A DNA stretch of 64,000 nt from Elephas maximus indicus. Its lineage: Eukaryota > Chordata > Mammalia > Proboscidea > Elephantidae. The notes beneath the pieces were generated by a model, which was not told the DNA's origin, did not search any database, and saw only the letters and a list, made by a program, of their open reading frames with translations. The stretch is from NCBI RefSeq assembly GCF_024166365.1, contig NC_064835.1, positions 64,646,607 through 64,710,606 of the forward strand, read 5' to 3'. The position numbers were made by a program, and so were the translations under genes. Numbering within the stretch: position 1 is the stretch's first letter; every line of letters begins with the position of its first letter. This document shows, one piece after another, positions 8,898-19,203 of this stretch.

Positions 8898-10248
8898 AAA
8901 CTCAGCTGCTTTGGAAGCAACCAAGGTGTCCATCAATAGATGAATGGTTAAATAAATTATGGTACATTCACACAATGGAATACTACGCATCAATAAAGAA
9001 CAGTGACGAATCTGTGAAACATTTCATAACATGGAGGAACCTGGAAGGCATTATGCTGAGTGAAATTAGTCAGAGGCAAAAGGACAAATATTGTATAAGA
9101 CCACTATTATAAGTTCTTGAGAAATAGTATAAACTGAGAAGAACACATTCTTTTGTGGTTACGAGAGAGGGGAGGGAGGGAGGGTACGAGAGGGTTATTT
9201 ACTGATTAGTTAGTAGATAAGACCTACTTTAAGTGAAGGGAAGGATAATACTCAATACATGGAAGGTCAACTCAACTGGACTGGACCAAAAGCAAATAAG
9301 TTTCCGGGATAAACTGAATGCTTTGAAGGTCAGCGGAGCAAGGGCAGGGGTTTGGGGACTATGGCTTAAGGGGACTTCTAAGTCAATTGGCAAAATAATT
9401 CTATTATGAAAACATTCTGCATCCCCTTTGAAGTGTGGCGTCTGGGGTCTTAAATGCTAACAAGCGGCCATCTAAGATGCATCAATTGGTCTCAACCCAC
9501 CTGGATCAAAGGAGAATGAAGAACACCAAGGTCACACGATAACTATGAGCCCGAGACAGAAAGGGCCACATCAACTACAGACTTACATCATCCTGAGACC
9601 AGAAGAACTACATGCTGCCTGGCCACAACCGATGACTGCCCTGACAGGGAGCACAACAGAGAACTCCTGAGGGAGCAGGAGAACAGTGAGATGCAGACCC
9701 CAAATTCTCTTAAAAAGACCAAACTTAATGGTCTGACTGAGGCTAGAAGAATCCCAGCGGCCATGGTCCCGAAACCTTCTGTTGGCCCAGGACATGAACC
9801 ATTCCCGAAGACTACTCATCAGACATGGAAGGGACTGGACAATGGGTTGGAGAAAGATGATGATGAAGAGTGAGCTACTTGTATCAGGTGGACACTTGAG
9901 ACTGCATTGGCATCTCCTGTCTGGAGGGGAGATGGGAGGGTAGAGAGGGTTAGAAACTGGCAAAACGGTCATGAAAGGAGAGACTGGAAGAAGGGAGCAG
10001 GCTGACTCATTAGGGGGAGAGTAAATGAGAGTATGTAGTAAGGTGTATATAAGCTTATATGTGACAGACTGACTTGATTTGTAACTTTCACTTAAAGCAC
10101 AATAAAAATTATTTAAAAAAAAGAACTCAGCACTAACCAAAAGGTCAGCAGTTCGAATCCACCAGCCACTCCTTGGAAACCCTATGGGGCAGTTCTACTC
10201 TGTCCTATAGGGTCGCTATGAAGCAAAATTGACTCAAAGGCAACAAGT
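8871..10248 (+). mobile_element. AfroSINE split by an L1 insertion
   Basis: The head is at 8871-8910 and the remainder at 10121-10248 ('ggtcagcagttcgaatcc' to 'ggtcgctatgaagc'). Together they make one complete element. Bases 8911-10120 belong to an L1. The 11-base AA(A/G)AACTCAGC motif occurs on both sides of the L1 (8896-8906 and 10121-10131), as expected for a target-site duplication. Confidence 0.85.
8911..10120 (+). mobile_element. Elephant-type L1, 5'-truncated, with long 3' UTR
   Basis: It begins inside the C-terminal end of ORF2 (translated motifs KQPRCPSIDEWLNKLWYIHT and MEYYAS) and ends with 'aagcacaataaaaat' and an A-rich tail. About 900 bases of 3' UTR follow the ORF2 end. The same 3' UTR recurs at 15112, 24193, 26510, 44462 and 58600. 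It sits inside an AfroSINE, so it is younger than that SINE. Retrotranspositionally dead because almost the whole coding region is missing. Confidence 0.88.
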
Positions 10249-10254
10249 TTTACA

Positions 10255-10321
10255 GATGGATGGATGGATGGATGGGTGGGTGGGTGGATGGATGGACAGA
10301 TGGATGGACAGATGGATGGAC
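10255..10321. repeat. (TGGA)n microsatellite
   Basis: Tandem tetranucleotide TGGA/GATG units with a few TGGG and CAGA variants over about 67 bases, placed directly at the tail of the split AfroSINE. Confidence 0.95.
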
Positions 10322-10330
10322 AGGCAGACT

Positions 10331-10735
10331 CATGGTTACCCTATGTGCAAGAGAACTAAACGTTGCCCATTCCTGCTCATCCTCACAATTGCCACAGTAT
10401 TTGAGTCCATCATTGCAGCTGTTGTGCCATCTCACCGAGAGTCTCCTACACCTTCGCTGGCCCTCTACTTCACCAAACATGATGTCCTCCTCCAGTAAGT
10501 GATCCCTCCTGATGATGTGTCCAAAGCAACCACGCCAGACATTGTTCTGTTGTGATCCATAGGTTTTCATTGGCTAATATTTGGAAGTAGATCACCAGAC
10601 CTTTCTTCCTGGTCTGTCTTAGTCTGTAAGCTCCGCTGAAACCTGTCCACCATGGGTGACCCTGCTGGTATTTGAAATACTGATGGCATAGCTTCCAGCA
10701 TCGCAGCAACACACAAGTTTCCACAGTATGACAAA
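10331..10735 (-). mobile_element. Internally deleted RTE element, about 0.4 kb
   Basis: On the minus strand 10735-10545 matches the 5' UTR of the RTE at 28263 (TTTGTCATACTGTGG, ATGCTGGAAGCTATGCCAT, GTGGACAGGTTTCAGC). It then joins directly to the RTE 3' end at 10535-10331 (GGACACATCATCAGGAGGG, then GAGGATGAGCAGGAATGGG). Endonuclease and reverse-transcriptase sequence is absent. The translated remnant ([20 protein letters not shown]) is the end of the RTE ORF. This junction differs from that of the copy at 6350-6590. Confidence 0.75.
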
Positions 10736-10770
10736 GTGACAGAAACGGGTGGTAGGCTAAATCATAAAAT

Positions 10771-10921
10771 ATCAGTTGCCATTGAGTCGATTCTGACTCA
10801 TAGCAACCCTACAGGACAGAGTAGAACTGCCCTATAGGGTTTCCAAGGAGCAGCTGGTGAATTCAAGTTGCCAACCTTTTGGTTAGCAGCCGAGCTCTTA
10901 ACCACTGCACCACCAGGGCTC
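10771..10921 (-). mobile_element. AfroSINE, antisense copy
   Basis: 'cattgagtcgattctgactc', 'cagagtagaactgcc' and 'ttaaccactgcaccaccagg' give a full-length short AfroSINE on the minus strand. Confidence 0.9.
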
Positions 10922-11129
10922 CCCAGGTGAAATCCAACTCTCTGCCAACTCCACATCTGCACCCTAACTGTTAAGCATGTTGGAGACAAACATAGCTAAG
11001 CTGACTGGTGTCACTTTAAATCCATGACCCCTAATCTCAAATGGACCCTTCGTGCTGCCGGGCAATCAGACATAGTTCAGTAGCCTCTTCAGTCTCCCGC
11101 TCTCCTAGATGACTATTTCATCTTCTCTG

Positions 11130-11275
11130 GTGGCGTAGTGATTAAGACCTATGGCTGCTAACCAAAAGGTCAGCAGTTCAAATCCCCCAGATGCCTCTTG
11201 GAAACCCTATGGAACCGTTCTACTCTGTCCTACAGGGTCGCTATGAGTCGGAATTGACTCTACTGCAGTGGACGG
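11130..11275 (+). mobile_element. AfroSINE
   Basis: 'tctctggtggcgtagtgatt', 'gctaaccaaaaggtcagcag', 'ttctactctgtcctacaggg' and 'atgagtcggaattgactc' mark a full-length plus-strand copy. Confidence 0.9.
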
Positions 11276-11279
11276 GTCC

Positions 11280-11815
11280 TCAAACTACCACAAACTGTTG
11301 CCTACTCCCATTCTCAGCTTGCTTCCTGTTTACTGAGAACAGAACTTCTCTGGCTCATGTCTAACCCCCATCAACATCTGTCCCCAAATACTTTGCCTTC
11401 TTTACTGTTATTATGAATGAATGACCTTATTCCTAACTAACAAGAAACTGGCACATGGGCACTAGATCCCCTCTGCTCTCACCCATTCAATGACAAGACT
11501 CCAGGAATCTTCCCCCTCTTTCCTTCGTTATCACGCTTTCCCTGACTACCCATTCTTTCCATCTGCAGACAAACATGTTATTTTTCTTAATAAGACACCT
11601 TTTTGACCTGACTCTCCCTTAATCTACTAAGTCATTTCTCTCTCTTTACAACAATATCCTTTGAAAGAATTGTTCATATTTTGTCTCCAATCCCTCTCCT
11701 CCAGCCTCTCTTAAACCCACCCATCATGCTTGCAACCTCACCGTTCAACCAAAGCTGCAAACCCTGTCAGCTCTCCTTCAAAATATATCCAGGATCCCAC
11801 CATTTCTCACCATCT
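11280..11815. other. Pyrimidine-rich intronic sequence, possibly an ancient repeat
   Basis: A long C/T-rich stretch with the texture of an old interspersed repeat, but I cannot name a family. No exon signals. Confidence 0.35.
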
Positions 11816-11817
11816 GC

Positions 11818-12110
11818 TTTGTAACCATTGAAACAAATAAAGGAGTGGCATGGTCTGACTGTTTGACCACGATTCCTCTGACTGGGTTAAGAATAGACTG
11901 TTGCGGGCAAGGGCAGGAGCAGAAGACCTTCAAGGAGTCTATTGCAATGATTCAGGCAACGAAGAGGGTGCCCTGGACCAGGGTGATTACAACAGAAATG
12001 GTGGAAATGGTGGGATCCCGGATATATTTTGAAGGAGAGCTGACAAGATCTGCCGTTTCGGTGGAGTGGTGGGGTTGCAAGTGTGACTGGGGTGGGTTTG
12101 AGAGAGGATG
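11818..12110 (+). repeat. Ancient interspersed repeat, family not assigned
   Basis: The series 'gtggcatggtctgactg', 'aggagtctattgcaatgatt' and 'gatattttgaaggagagc' (approximate) resembles the distal half of a common ancient mammalian repeat whose proximal half appears at 55080-55650 and about 26200-26494. I recognise the family by texture but not by name. Confidence 0.5.
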
Positions 12111-12112
12111 AA

Positions 12113-12267
12113 GAAGGCCTGGTGGTGCAGTGGTTAAGCATTTGGCTGCTAACCAAAAGGTTGGTAGTTTGAATCTACCAGCCACTCCTTGGAAACCCTA
12201 TGGGGCAGTTCTACTCTGCCTGTAGGGTCGCTATGAGTCGAAATCAACTCGACAGCAACAGGTTTGG
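12113..12267 (+). mobile_element. AfroSINE
   Basis: 'ggcctggtggtgcagtggtt', 'ggggcagttctactctgcc' and 'aatcaactcgacagcaacag' mark a full-length plus-strand copy that interrupts or abuts an older repeat on its left. Confidence 0.9.
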
Positions 12268-12439
12268 AGTTATTTTGGAGGAGAGAGATTGGAGACAAAA
12301 GTATGGATAACTCTTTCAAAGGATATTGTTGTATAAAGAGAGAAATTATTTAATAGATGAAGGTCAAGAAGGTATCTTATTGAGAAAAATAACATCATGT
12401 TTGTATACAGATGAAATGAATGAGTAGGCAGGGACAGTG

Positions 12440-12990
12440 TGACAATGAAGGCCTCCTGTGGCTCCCATCTTACTCAGGGAAAAACCCAAAGTCCTTACTG
12501 GGAAAGTGATAACCCCACCACCGCCATCTCCCTGACCTCTTCTCCTGTCACTCTCCCCAACCTTCTTCAAGCAAGTTAGCCTTCTAGCTGTTCCTCCGCT
12601 GTGTCAGGCCAGTGCCTTCCTCAAAGCCAGGTTCCCTCTGGCTTGATGCACTTCCCGCCACCACTCCCCAACCCTGTATCCACAAGGCTCATTCCCTCCC
12701 TTCCTTCTGATATTCACTTAACTGTGACCTCCTCTGACTCCCAGCTTAAACCTGCAAATCTCCTCTCCTCACTTCCCATCTCTCTTTTGTGCTTTATTTT
12801 TCTTTAGCACTGATCATTCCATCATGAGTGTGTCTTATTTATGTTCCATCTTCCCATTAGACTGTCTAATCCAAGGATTTTGTCTGCTGTATTCACTGCT
12901 GCATCCTCAGCACCTAGAACAGCACCTGGCACAAAGTAGGTACTCCATAGTTATTATCAAAACAATTGAATGAAAGAATAAATGAATCCC
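12440..12990 (+). repeat. L2 LINE 3' portion
   Basis: It follows L2 order: 'ggcctcctgtggctcccat', 'aaacccaaagtccttac', 'tctccctgacctcttctcc', 'gccttcctcaaagccagg' and finally 'cagcacctggcacaaagtagg' (split). These are the ORF end and 3' end of the ancient L2 family, degraded. Confidence 0.75.
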
Positions 12991-13739
12991 ATACCCATTC
13001 ATCAGGCACTTTTGGCTTGCTAAGACTTGTGCTATGACCTGGGACTAAATCATGCCCCTGTCCTCAGGGAGCTCACAATCAGAGGATAGAGACAGCAGAG
13101 GGAGCCAACCACATCTAAAGGCACCCTAAGAAATGCTCTCAAGGAGAAGTGGAAGACCCACAAAGGCGCCAGCATTCTGACTGTCATGGGGTGGAGGAAC
13201 AGGAAGGAGACTCTGAGGCTGTCCTCTCCCCAGGCTTCAAGGTTGTAATTTGTTCAGAATTCTTGAGCCCTCTTCCTTCCTGACTCTGCATTTCTGCCTG
13301 GGTGACCTCATCCACCCTCTTAATGAGGTGGGCACTTGTTGGCTCCCCACCATTCAGGCCCCCTTCCTCCCTTCTAATAGAGCCCAACTCTTCAGGTAGA
13401 ACTCCCAGCCCCAGCTCCAGGGTGAATCCTCATTTATCTGAGTCCATCTCCTGGCTATTGGTCTAGAGAAGGAGACATGTCTTTGCTTTCCTGAAGGCAT
13501 AGACTTATATTCCATGATTGGAGAAGCCCTCCCTCCCCTGCTTCACGTGAATAAGGAAGCAAGTAGATCCAGTTGCCAATCAGCCCAGTGATGAAGAGAA
13601 ACCAAGGACACCAGACCAGAGAGAAATGTGGAGGCAGCCTGGGTCCAGGATGATACTATGGAGCTGTACACCATATATGCCCAGAACCTGCACACCTTCA
13701 GACTTCCAGTTAGGTGAACTCATCCGGCTAAGTCTATTT
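12991..13739. other. DYSF intron 1, nothing clearly recognised
   Basis: 12991-13180 has the feel of a diffuse ancient repeat. The remainder appears unique. No exon or promoter signal seen. Confidence 0.4.
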
Positions 13740-14225
13740 CTTAATTTAACTCTATTTGAGCCAGGATTTTGGTTTCTTGCAGCCTAAATCACCCTTCCTG
13801 ACACCCATGACTTTGGTACCATCTATGCGCCCACAGCATCCAAATGCCTCCCCTAGTCTCACCACCACCACCTCCTGTCTGGGCCACTGGGAGAGCCTTC
13901 TAGCTGGTCACCTCCCAGGCACTCTGCCCCACTCTGGTCCATCATCTATGCTGCAGCAAGGTGATCTTAAAATAAACAAATATGACCAGGTCATAATTGT
14001 TTTATATGATATGATATGATCAGTTTCCCCTGTTGGAAACTCAGTGTCTTCTCAGTTCCTAGAACACGCCCAGTTTCCTCTCAGCTCCAAGCTTTGCTAC
14101 CCCTTCAATGTGCAACTGCTTTCCCCTCCTCTTTGAAGGGCTACCCCTCGGGCCTCAGTTTTAACACCATTTCCCTAGGGAAGCCATCCCTGACTTCCCA
14201 GTCTAGTTCAGGTCCCTCTGGCAAA
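13740..14225 (+). repeat. L2 LINE fragment
   Basis: 'cttctagctggtcacctccc', 'gctgcagcaaggtgatctt', 'atatgaccaggtcataattg' and 'gccatccctgacttcccag' follow the L2 ORF2 3' region in plus orientation. Interrupted by small gaps. Confidence 0.6.
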
Positions 14226-14242
14226 TAGCCACATAGCAGTAC

Positions 14243-14397
14243 TTCTTCCGCCATCAAGTTGATTCAGAGTCATAGCAACCCTATAGGACAGAGCAGAACT
14301 GCCCCATAGGGTTTCCAAGGAGCTGCTGGTGGATTCGAACTGCTGACCTTTTGGTTAGCAGCTGAGCTCTTAACCACTGTGCCACCAGGGCTCTGCA
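14243..14397 (-). mobile_element. AfroSINE, antisense copy
   Basis: 'tcaagttgattcagagtcat', 'cagagcagaactgccccat' and 'cactgtgccaccagggctc' give a full-length copy on the minus strand. Confidence 0.9.
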
Positions 14398-15093
14398 ATA
14401 CTTCTTAGCACGTATCAAAACTGTAATTCATAACCATTGGTGTAGTTACTTATTTGATGTCTACCTCCCTAGCTAGACTATGGGGTCAATGAGGGGAGAG
14501 ACTCAGGCTATCTTAGTCACTCAGGTATGCCCAGGGCTAGCTTGGACTTGGTGTAGTGGACACTAAACTTAGCTCCTTAGTGTACGCTCCACCCCACATG
14601 AGTCTAACCCAGCGGTTCTCAAAGAGGATAGTACTGCCCCCTAGAGGGAATTTTGGATATTATGAGGCTTTTTTTTTTTTTAATTGTCACAATGATTGGA
14701 AGCTTTGCTCCTTCCCCCTACCACACTCCATCCTGCCCCCATCCCTGACCCAGTCCATCAGAGTCAGCACAGGAAATCTACAGGGGGGTTATCTAGCATT
14801 TCCACAGGAACATTCCCAGGGACTTTCACAAACACTCGGCTTGTATCCAGGGAACAGTGGATCCACACACCTGTTCTGCAAATCAGGAAAGCAACAGCTG
14901 ATGGCCTGATCCCTGCACACTTCCTGAGGCCTCTTTCCCACCCAACCTTTAACTTTCCTGGTCTGGTTGCTGTTCACTGCCCAGGACTTGCCCCTAAACA
15001 GACATTTAACTGTTACCTTGGAGACTTCATACTGGGACCCAGTAACTCAATGGGGCTTCCTCCCAAGAAGTCTTGCCTCAGGAATGAAGCTCT
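14398..15093. other. DYSF intron 1, mostly unrecognised
   Basis: A short hAT-like terminus ('ccagcggttctcaa') lies near 14610 next to a T run. The rest looks unique. The open frame at 14696-15298 runs into an L1 and has no splice context. Confidence 0.4.
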
Positions 15094-15363
15094 AAAGAGT
15101 AGAGAGTGTGGGATCAGGTGGACACTTGAGACTATGTTGGCATCTCCTGCCTGGAGGGGAAATGAGAGCGTTAGAAGCTGGCGAAATGGACACATAAAGA
15201 GAGAGTGGAAGGAGGGAAAGGGCTGTCTCATTAGGGGGAGAGCAATTGGGAGTATGTACCAAGGTGTATGTAAGTTTTTGTGTGAGAGACTGACTTGATT
15301 TGTAAACTTTCACTTAAAGCACAATAAAAATTTAAGGAAAAAAAAAAAGAGTAGAGAGTGTGG
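15094..15363 (+). mobile_element. Short L1 insertion with an 18-bp target-site duplication
   Basis: The duplication AAAGAGTAGAGAGTGTGG is present at 15094-15111 and exactly again at 15346-15363. Between them is about 234 bases of elephant-type L1 3' UTR ('gatcaggtggacacttgag' to 'cacttaaagcacaataaaaa') plus an A tail. A heavily 5'-truncated insertion; the intact duplication suggests a fairly recent event. Confidence 0.95.
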
Positions 15364-16002
15364 CTGAAACCTCACCTTGCCCCCATATAGGTTATCCTTT
15401 TCTTCTGTAGAAGTAAAAAATATTTACTTGGTCACATGGCCATCCGAATATAAGACAACATTTCCCAGCCTCCTTCAAAGCTAGATGTGACCCTGAGACC
15501 ATGTGATGACCAATGGGATACGTGACCGGTTATGTCCTTACAGGGAAAGGGCATGTCTCCCCATGCCCCTTTTTCCACCGGCTGGAACATAGATTGTTGT
15601 GGTGAGCCACCTCAGACCATGTTGTCAATAGCGCCCCCTAGGGATAGCAGAGCAACAAGACAGAAGAATCTGGAAACCTAGGCAGCCTACTGTCTACACC
15701 TCAACTGTAAGGTTAGTGTGTGAGAATATCATGTTTACACTACCATTAGTTAGGGCTGGTTACAAGCAGCCAGTTCTGCATCCCACCTGAGGCAGTGAGT
15801 GAGGGCAGCTTCTCAGCAACCCAGGCGACTACAGCCCTACCCTGAAGGGGATCAAGCTGGCTTAAGAGCCACAGTTTGGTTGGAAGGGGTAAGGAATCCT
15901 GTTTGGAAGCTGTGTTTGCATAGCAAGTCCGGTTTTTTACGTAGAGTTCATGTTTACGGCAATGACTTTTCAGGGTCAATAGAGGTAAGTTATGTCTTAG
16001 TC
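15364..16002. other. DYSF intron 1, nothing recognised
   Basis: No repeat family or exon recognised. Confidence 0.4.
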
Positions 16003-16160
16003 GGAGCCCTGGCTGGCACAGTGTTTAAAAGCTCAGCTGCTAACCAAACGGTTGGCAGTTCAAATCCACCAGCTGATCTTCAGAAACACCATGGGGCAGT
16101 TCCACTCTGTCCTATAGGGTCGTTATGAGTCGGAATCCACTGGACAGCAATAGATACTGG
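16003..16160 (+). mobile_element. AfroSINE
   Basis: 'ggagccctggctggcacagt', 'gctaaccaaacggttggcag' and 'ctctgtcctatagggtcg' show a full-length plus-strand copy with small changes. Confidence 0.9.
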
Positions 16161-16384
16161 TAAGTCTTGGTTACGTCACTTCCGCCATGTACCCTATTGG
16201 TGTAGTCACTGATAGGTGCTGACTGGCAAGCCCAAGTGAGAGGAGAGGAGGCCAGGCACTTATTCTCCTGAGAGCCTAGGACCAAGACCTCCAGGATTAA
16301 GTGAAACACCGTGCCGCCCACAGTACACAACCCCACCTGCAATTGTGTTGGCTTTGGCCAATACAATGTTTGGGTTTAACAAAA
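16161..16384. other. Spacer between two AfroSINEs, nothing recognised
   Basis: Short apparently unique stretch. Confidence 0.4.
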
Positions 16385-16546
16385 AACCCAAAACCCACTG
16401 CCTTCAAGTAGATTCCAGCTCATAGTGACCCTATAGGACAGAGTAGAACTGCCCGATGGAATTTCCAAGAGAGCCTGGTAGATTCGAACTGCCGACCTCT
16501 TGGTTAGCAGCCGTATCACTTAACTATTATGCCACCAGGGTTTCCA
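16385..16546 (-). mobile_element. AfroSINE, antisense copy
   Basis: 'acccaaaacccactgccttc', 'cagagtagaactgcccgatg' and 'attatgccaccagggtttcc' mark a full-length minus-strand copy. Confidence 0.88.
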
Positions 16547-17336
16547 TAACAAAATAGTACCTTAATTAAATGTTAGATTTCCCATACAAATCTGGACTTA
16601 CAGCCTGTCTTGAAAAATCAGAGAAGCTGTGCCATGAGGCTCCAACTCTCTACCCAACGCTGATCCTCTGGCACCTCTAGACCAGGTGTGTCCTCTCAGC
16701 TCACCCCAGTGGCCACCACTCACCCAGTGCGCACGTATGCTCTTCCTGCTGGCACACTCTTCTTACATTGCCTGCCAGGCTCCTGTAGGCATGTGAGTTT
16801 GTGACCATGTGAGACAGTCCTCTCTGTTACATGTTTGGGGTTGTACCTCAATGACAGTGGGGGAGAGGGTGCTTCTAAGAGGGGGGCTCCTTTTTACTGT
16901 TGGAGTTGGGCCAGCTCACTTCCTCTGGTTCAGTTGTCCTAATGTTGTCTTGGAGCTTTGGTTTTTCCCAAGACCAGAACATGTGGTTTCTGGGAGGCAA
17001 ACAAGCCTTGCCTCTCCTCTCACAGACACCAAGCTTGACATGGACACTCTGCATGTGAGTTTACAGGATCCCTTAAATCTTTAAAAGTACATTTGCCAAG
17101 GTCCAGAATCTTCCAGGAGCATGGATGATTCTATGCAGGCTTCTTCCCTCTGCCCTCACGTTTATTCAAGACTCTGGGTCCCATGGATACCCCAATCCAA
17201 CTGATGGGAAATGACGGCATCTGTGTGTCCACCCAGAGTGTAAGAACAAACACACCGTAGTGATTCCAGCTACAGTCACGATCACAGTGACTGTGGGGAA
17301 GAACCCTCCTAGAGTGGAAATAATCAGTCCTGGGCT
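16547..17336. other. DYSF intron 1, nothing recognised
   Basis: No repeat, exon or promoter signature identified. Confidence 0.4.
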
Positions 17337-17515
17337 TCCAACCCAGCTCCACCCTTTTCTGGCTGTGTGACCTTAGGCATGTGACTTGAACTTTCAAAGT
17401 CTGTTTCCGCTTCTGTAGAATCAAGAGAATGATTGGAAGGTGTTGGGAGGATTGAACAAAACACTAGTGCCTCCAGCACAGTGCCTGGTTGGCACACAGT
17501 AAGGGTACAGTTGAG
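17337..17515 (+). repeat. MIR SINE
   Basis: 'ctggctgtgtgaccttaggc', 'gtctgtttccgcttctgtag', 'tgggaggattgaacaaaaca' and 'cacagtgcctggttggcaca' match the MIR core and 3' part in order. Nearly complete. Confidence 0.85.
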
Positions 17516-17954
17516 GTTAGAGCTCTTCCTGCTAGCACTGGATCCCAATGCATCAATCTAGAAAGACACTAGTACACAAGTAGTCAAAAAAGAGCGAGTT
17601 GGCCTAGGGAGAGGGACTGAGAAGGGAGTCACCAAAGGAATGTATGTTCCAAGAAAGATGTAGCACCACTGTGAGGCCCACAACCAGCCACCAGCCATCA
17701 GGACAAATGCCTTCAGCTCAGAACAGGCTATTCCAGGAGGGGCAGTCAGAGGACACAGGGCCAGCATCCCTGGGAGCAGGGGGGATGGCCACCCATTACC
17801 CAGCCACTTGTACCCAGACTGGTAGGACAGTGGATAGACAAACATTTGATGATAAAACTTCTCAGACAAAAAAAAAAAAAAACAGAGAGAGAGAGAGACC
17901 TTGAAAAGGCTTCTTGGGTATGTGCAATATTTTCTTAGGCCTGGAATACTAATT
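17516..17954. other. DYSF intron 1 with an A-run/(GA)n at about 17868-17900
   Basis: Otherwise unrecognised. The A-run followed by 'gagagagagaga' is simple sequence. Confidence 0.5.
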
Positions 17955-18200
17955 ATAGTTAACATTTATTAAATGCCAGGCACTATTTGAAGTGTTTTAT
18001 ATGCATGAACACAAACTCTTCAGAACCACCCCTCAGAAGCAGGTACTATTATTACCAACACTTTACACATGAGGGAACCGAGACACAGAGCAGTTAAGTG
18101 ACTTGCCCAAAGACACACAGCTGTTAGATGACAGAGATGTGATTCACAGTCCAAAATCCCAGGGAGTCTGGGTCCAGAGTCTATACTCTTAGCCACCACC
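17955..18200 (-). repeat. MIR SINE, antisense, nearly full length
   Basis: 'aacatttattaaatgccagg', 'gcaggtactattattacc', 'cttgcccaaagacacacagc' and 'ggtccagagtctatactctt' are the reverse complement of MIR from its 3' end to its tRNA-like head. Confidence 0.9.
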
Positions 18201-18834
18201 CTTTTCTGCTCTTGTTTGATCCCCTTAGTGCACTGGAGTGTGGCCAAACCTGTCAGTTATCTGCCACCTGAGCCTCTCCACCCAGCTTCCCTTCATGCTG
18301 GACCAGCCAAGCTTGGGGCCTGCAGGTTACACTGCCCCCTTCCCAGAGGCCCCAGAGGGCCTGCCACCACACACACTGCAGGCTGCCCACCTCAGTGCCA
18401 CATGATCCATCGCCCTGACCTCAGCTTATCAGACCCAAAGCGGTCACCACAGTCATCAGAGGCCTGTGAGGTGGCCTGGCATGAAGGTACTCATGAAGGC
18501 ATTGTCTAGAGGGAGCATCCGGGGCCAAGTGGTGACTGACTGGTCCCATCACGTAAGAGAAGGTGATGCAGAAGAGAAGAGAGCCCCTGAGGTCAGAAAG
18601 CACCTGCAAGGCCGGAGGTGGATGGCTAGGATGCCTGTGTCTGGCTGTGCAGGGGAGTGGGCGCCAGCAAGGACAATGCGTGTGACCCGACAGGATGTCA
18701 GGAGTCAACATGGCAGACCGAGATTGGGCTGCAGGGTCTGACCCAGATCCAAGGTCAAATCCTGTCCCTCCACCTTTTACTGTTTGTCTCCGGTAAATGA
18801 GAACCGAAAAAGAGGCAAATAGAGCACTTAACAT
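18201..18834. other. DYSF intron 1, nothing recognised
   Basis: Moderately GC-rich. Overlapping short open frames occur on both strands but none has exon borders or a recognisable product. Confidence 0.4.
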
Positions 18835-19203
18835 GAGAAGCCAGACTGCTTGGGCTTGAGTTTGGGCTCTGATCCTTAGCAGTGTATAGCCTTGGGCAAG
18901 TTACTTAATCCCTTAGCACCTAGTCTTCTCATCCATGAAATGAAGATGATGATAAACCAGTTGCCTTCGAGTCAACTCCAAGTCATGGCGACCCCATGCG
19001 TGTCAGAGAAGAACTGTGGGTTTTCAGTGGCTGATCTTTCAGAAGTAGATCACCCCAGGCCTTTCTTCTGCGGCACCACTGGGTGAACTTAAACCTCCAA
19101 CCCTTTGGTTAGCAGCCAAGCATGTTAACCTTTTGCACTACCCAGGGGCTCTGGAGATGGTAATAGTCGCTACCTTATGGGGTTGCTAGGAGGATTAAAT
19201 GAG
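18835..19203 (+). repeat. MIR SINE split by an AfroSINE
   Basis: 'gcttgggcttgagtttgg', 'cttgggcaagttacttaatc' and 'tcatccatgaaatgaagatg' are the MIR left part. 'ggtaatagtcgctacctta' and 'tgctaggaggattaaatgag' after 19152 are its right part. Confidence 0.75.
18954..19151 (-). mobile_element. AfroSINE, older subtype, inside a MIR
   Basis: 'ccagttgccttcgagtcaac', 'ggctgatctttcagaagtag', 'caggcctttcttctg' and 'tgcactacccaggggctct' show the longer subtype on the minus strand. Confidence 0.8.

Noticed and set aside
10260..10320. CRISPR-like or satellite array
   Set aside because: The tetranucleotide repeat has no spacers; it is a microsatellite in a mammalian genome.
14696..15298. 200-residue open frame on the plus strand
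   Set aside because: It crosses from unique sequence into an L1 insertion bounded by an exact duplication, so it cannot be an old coding frame.
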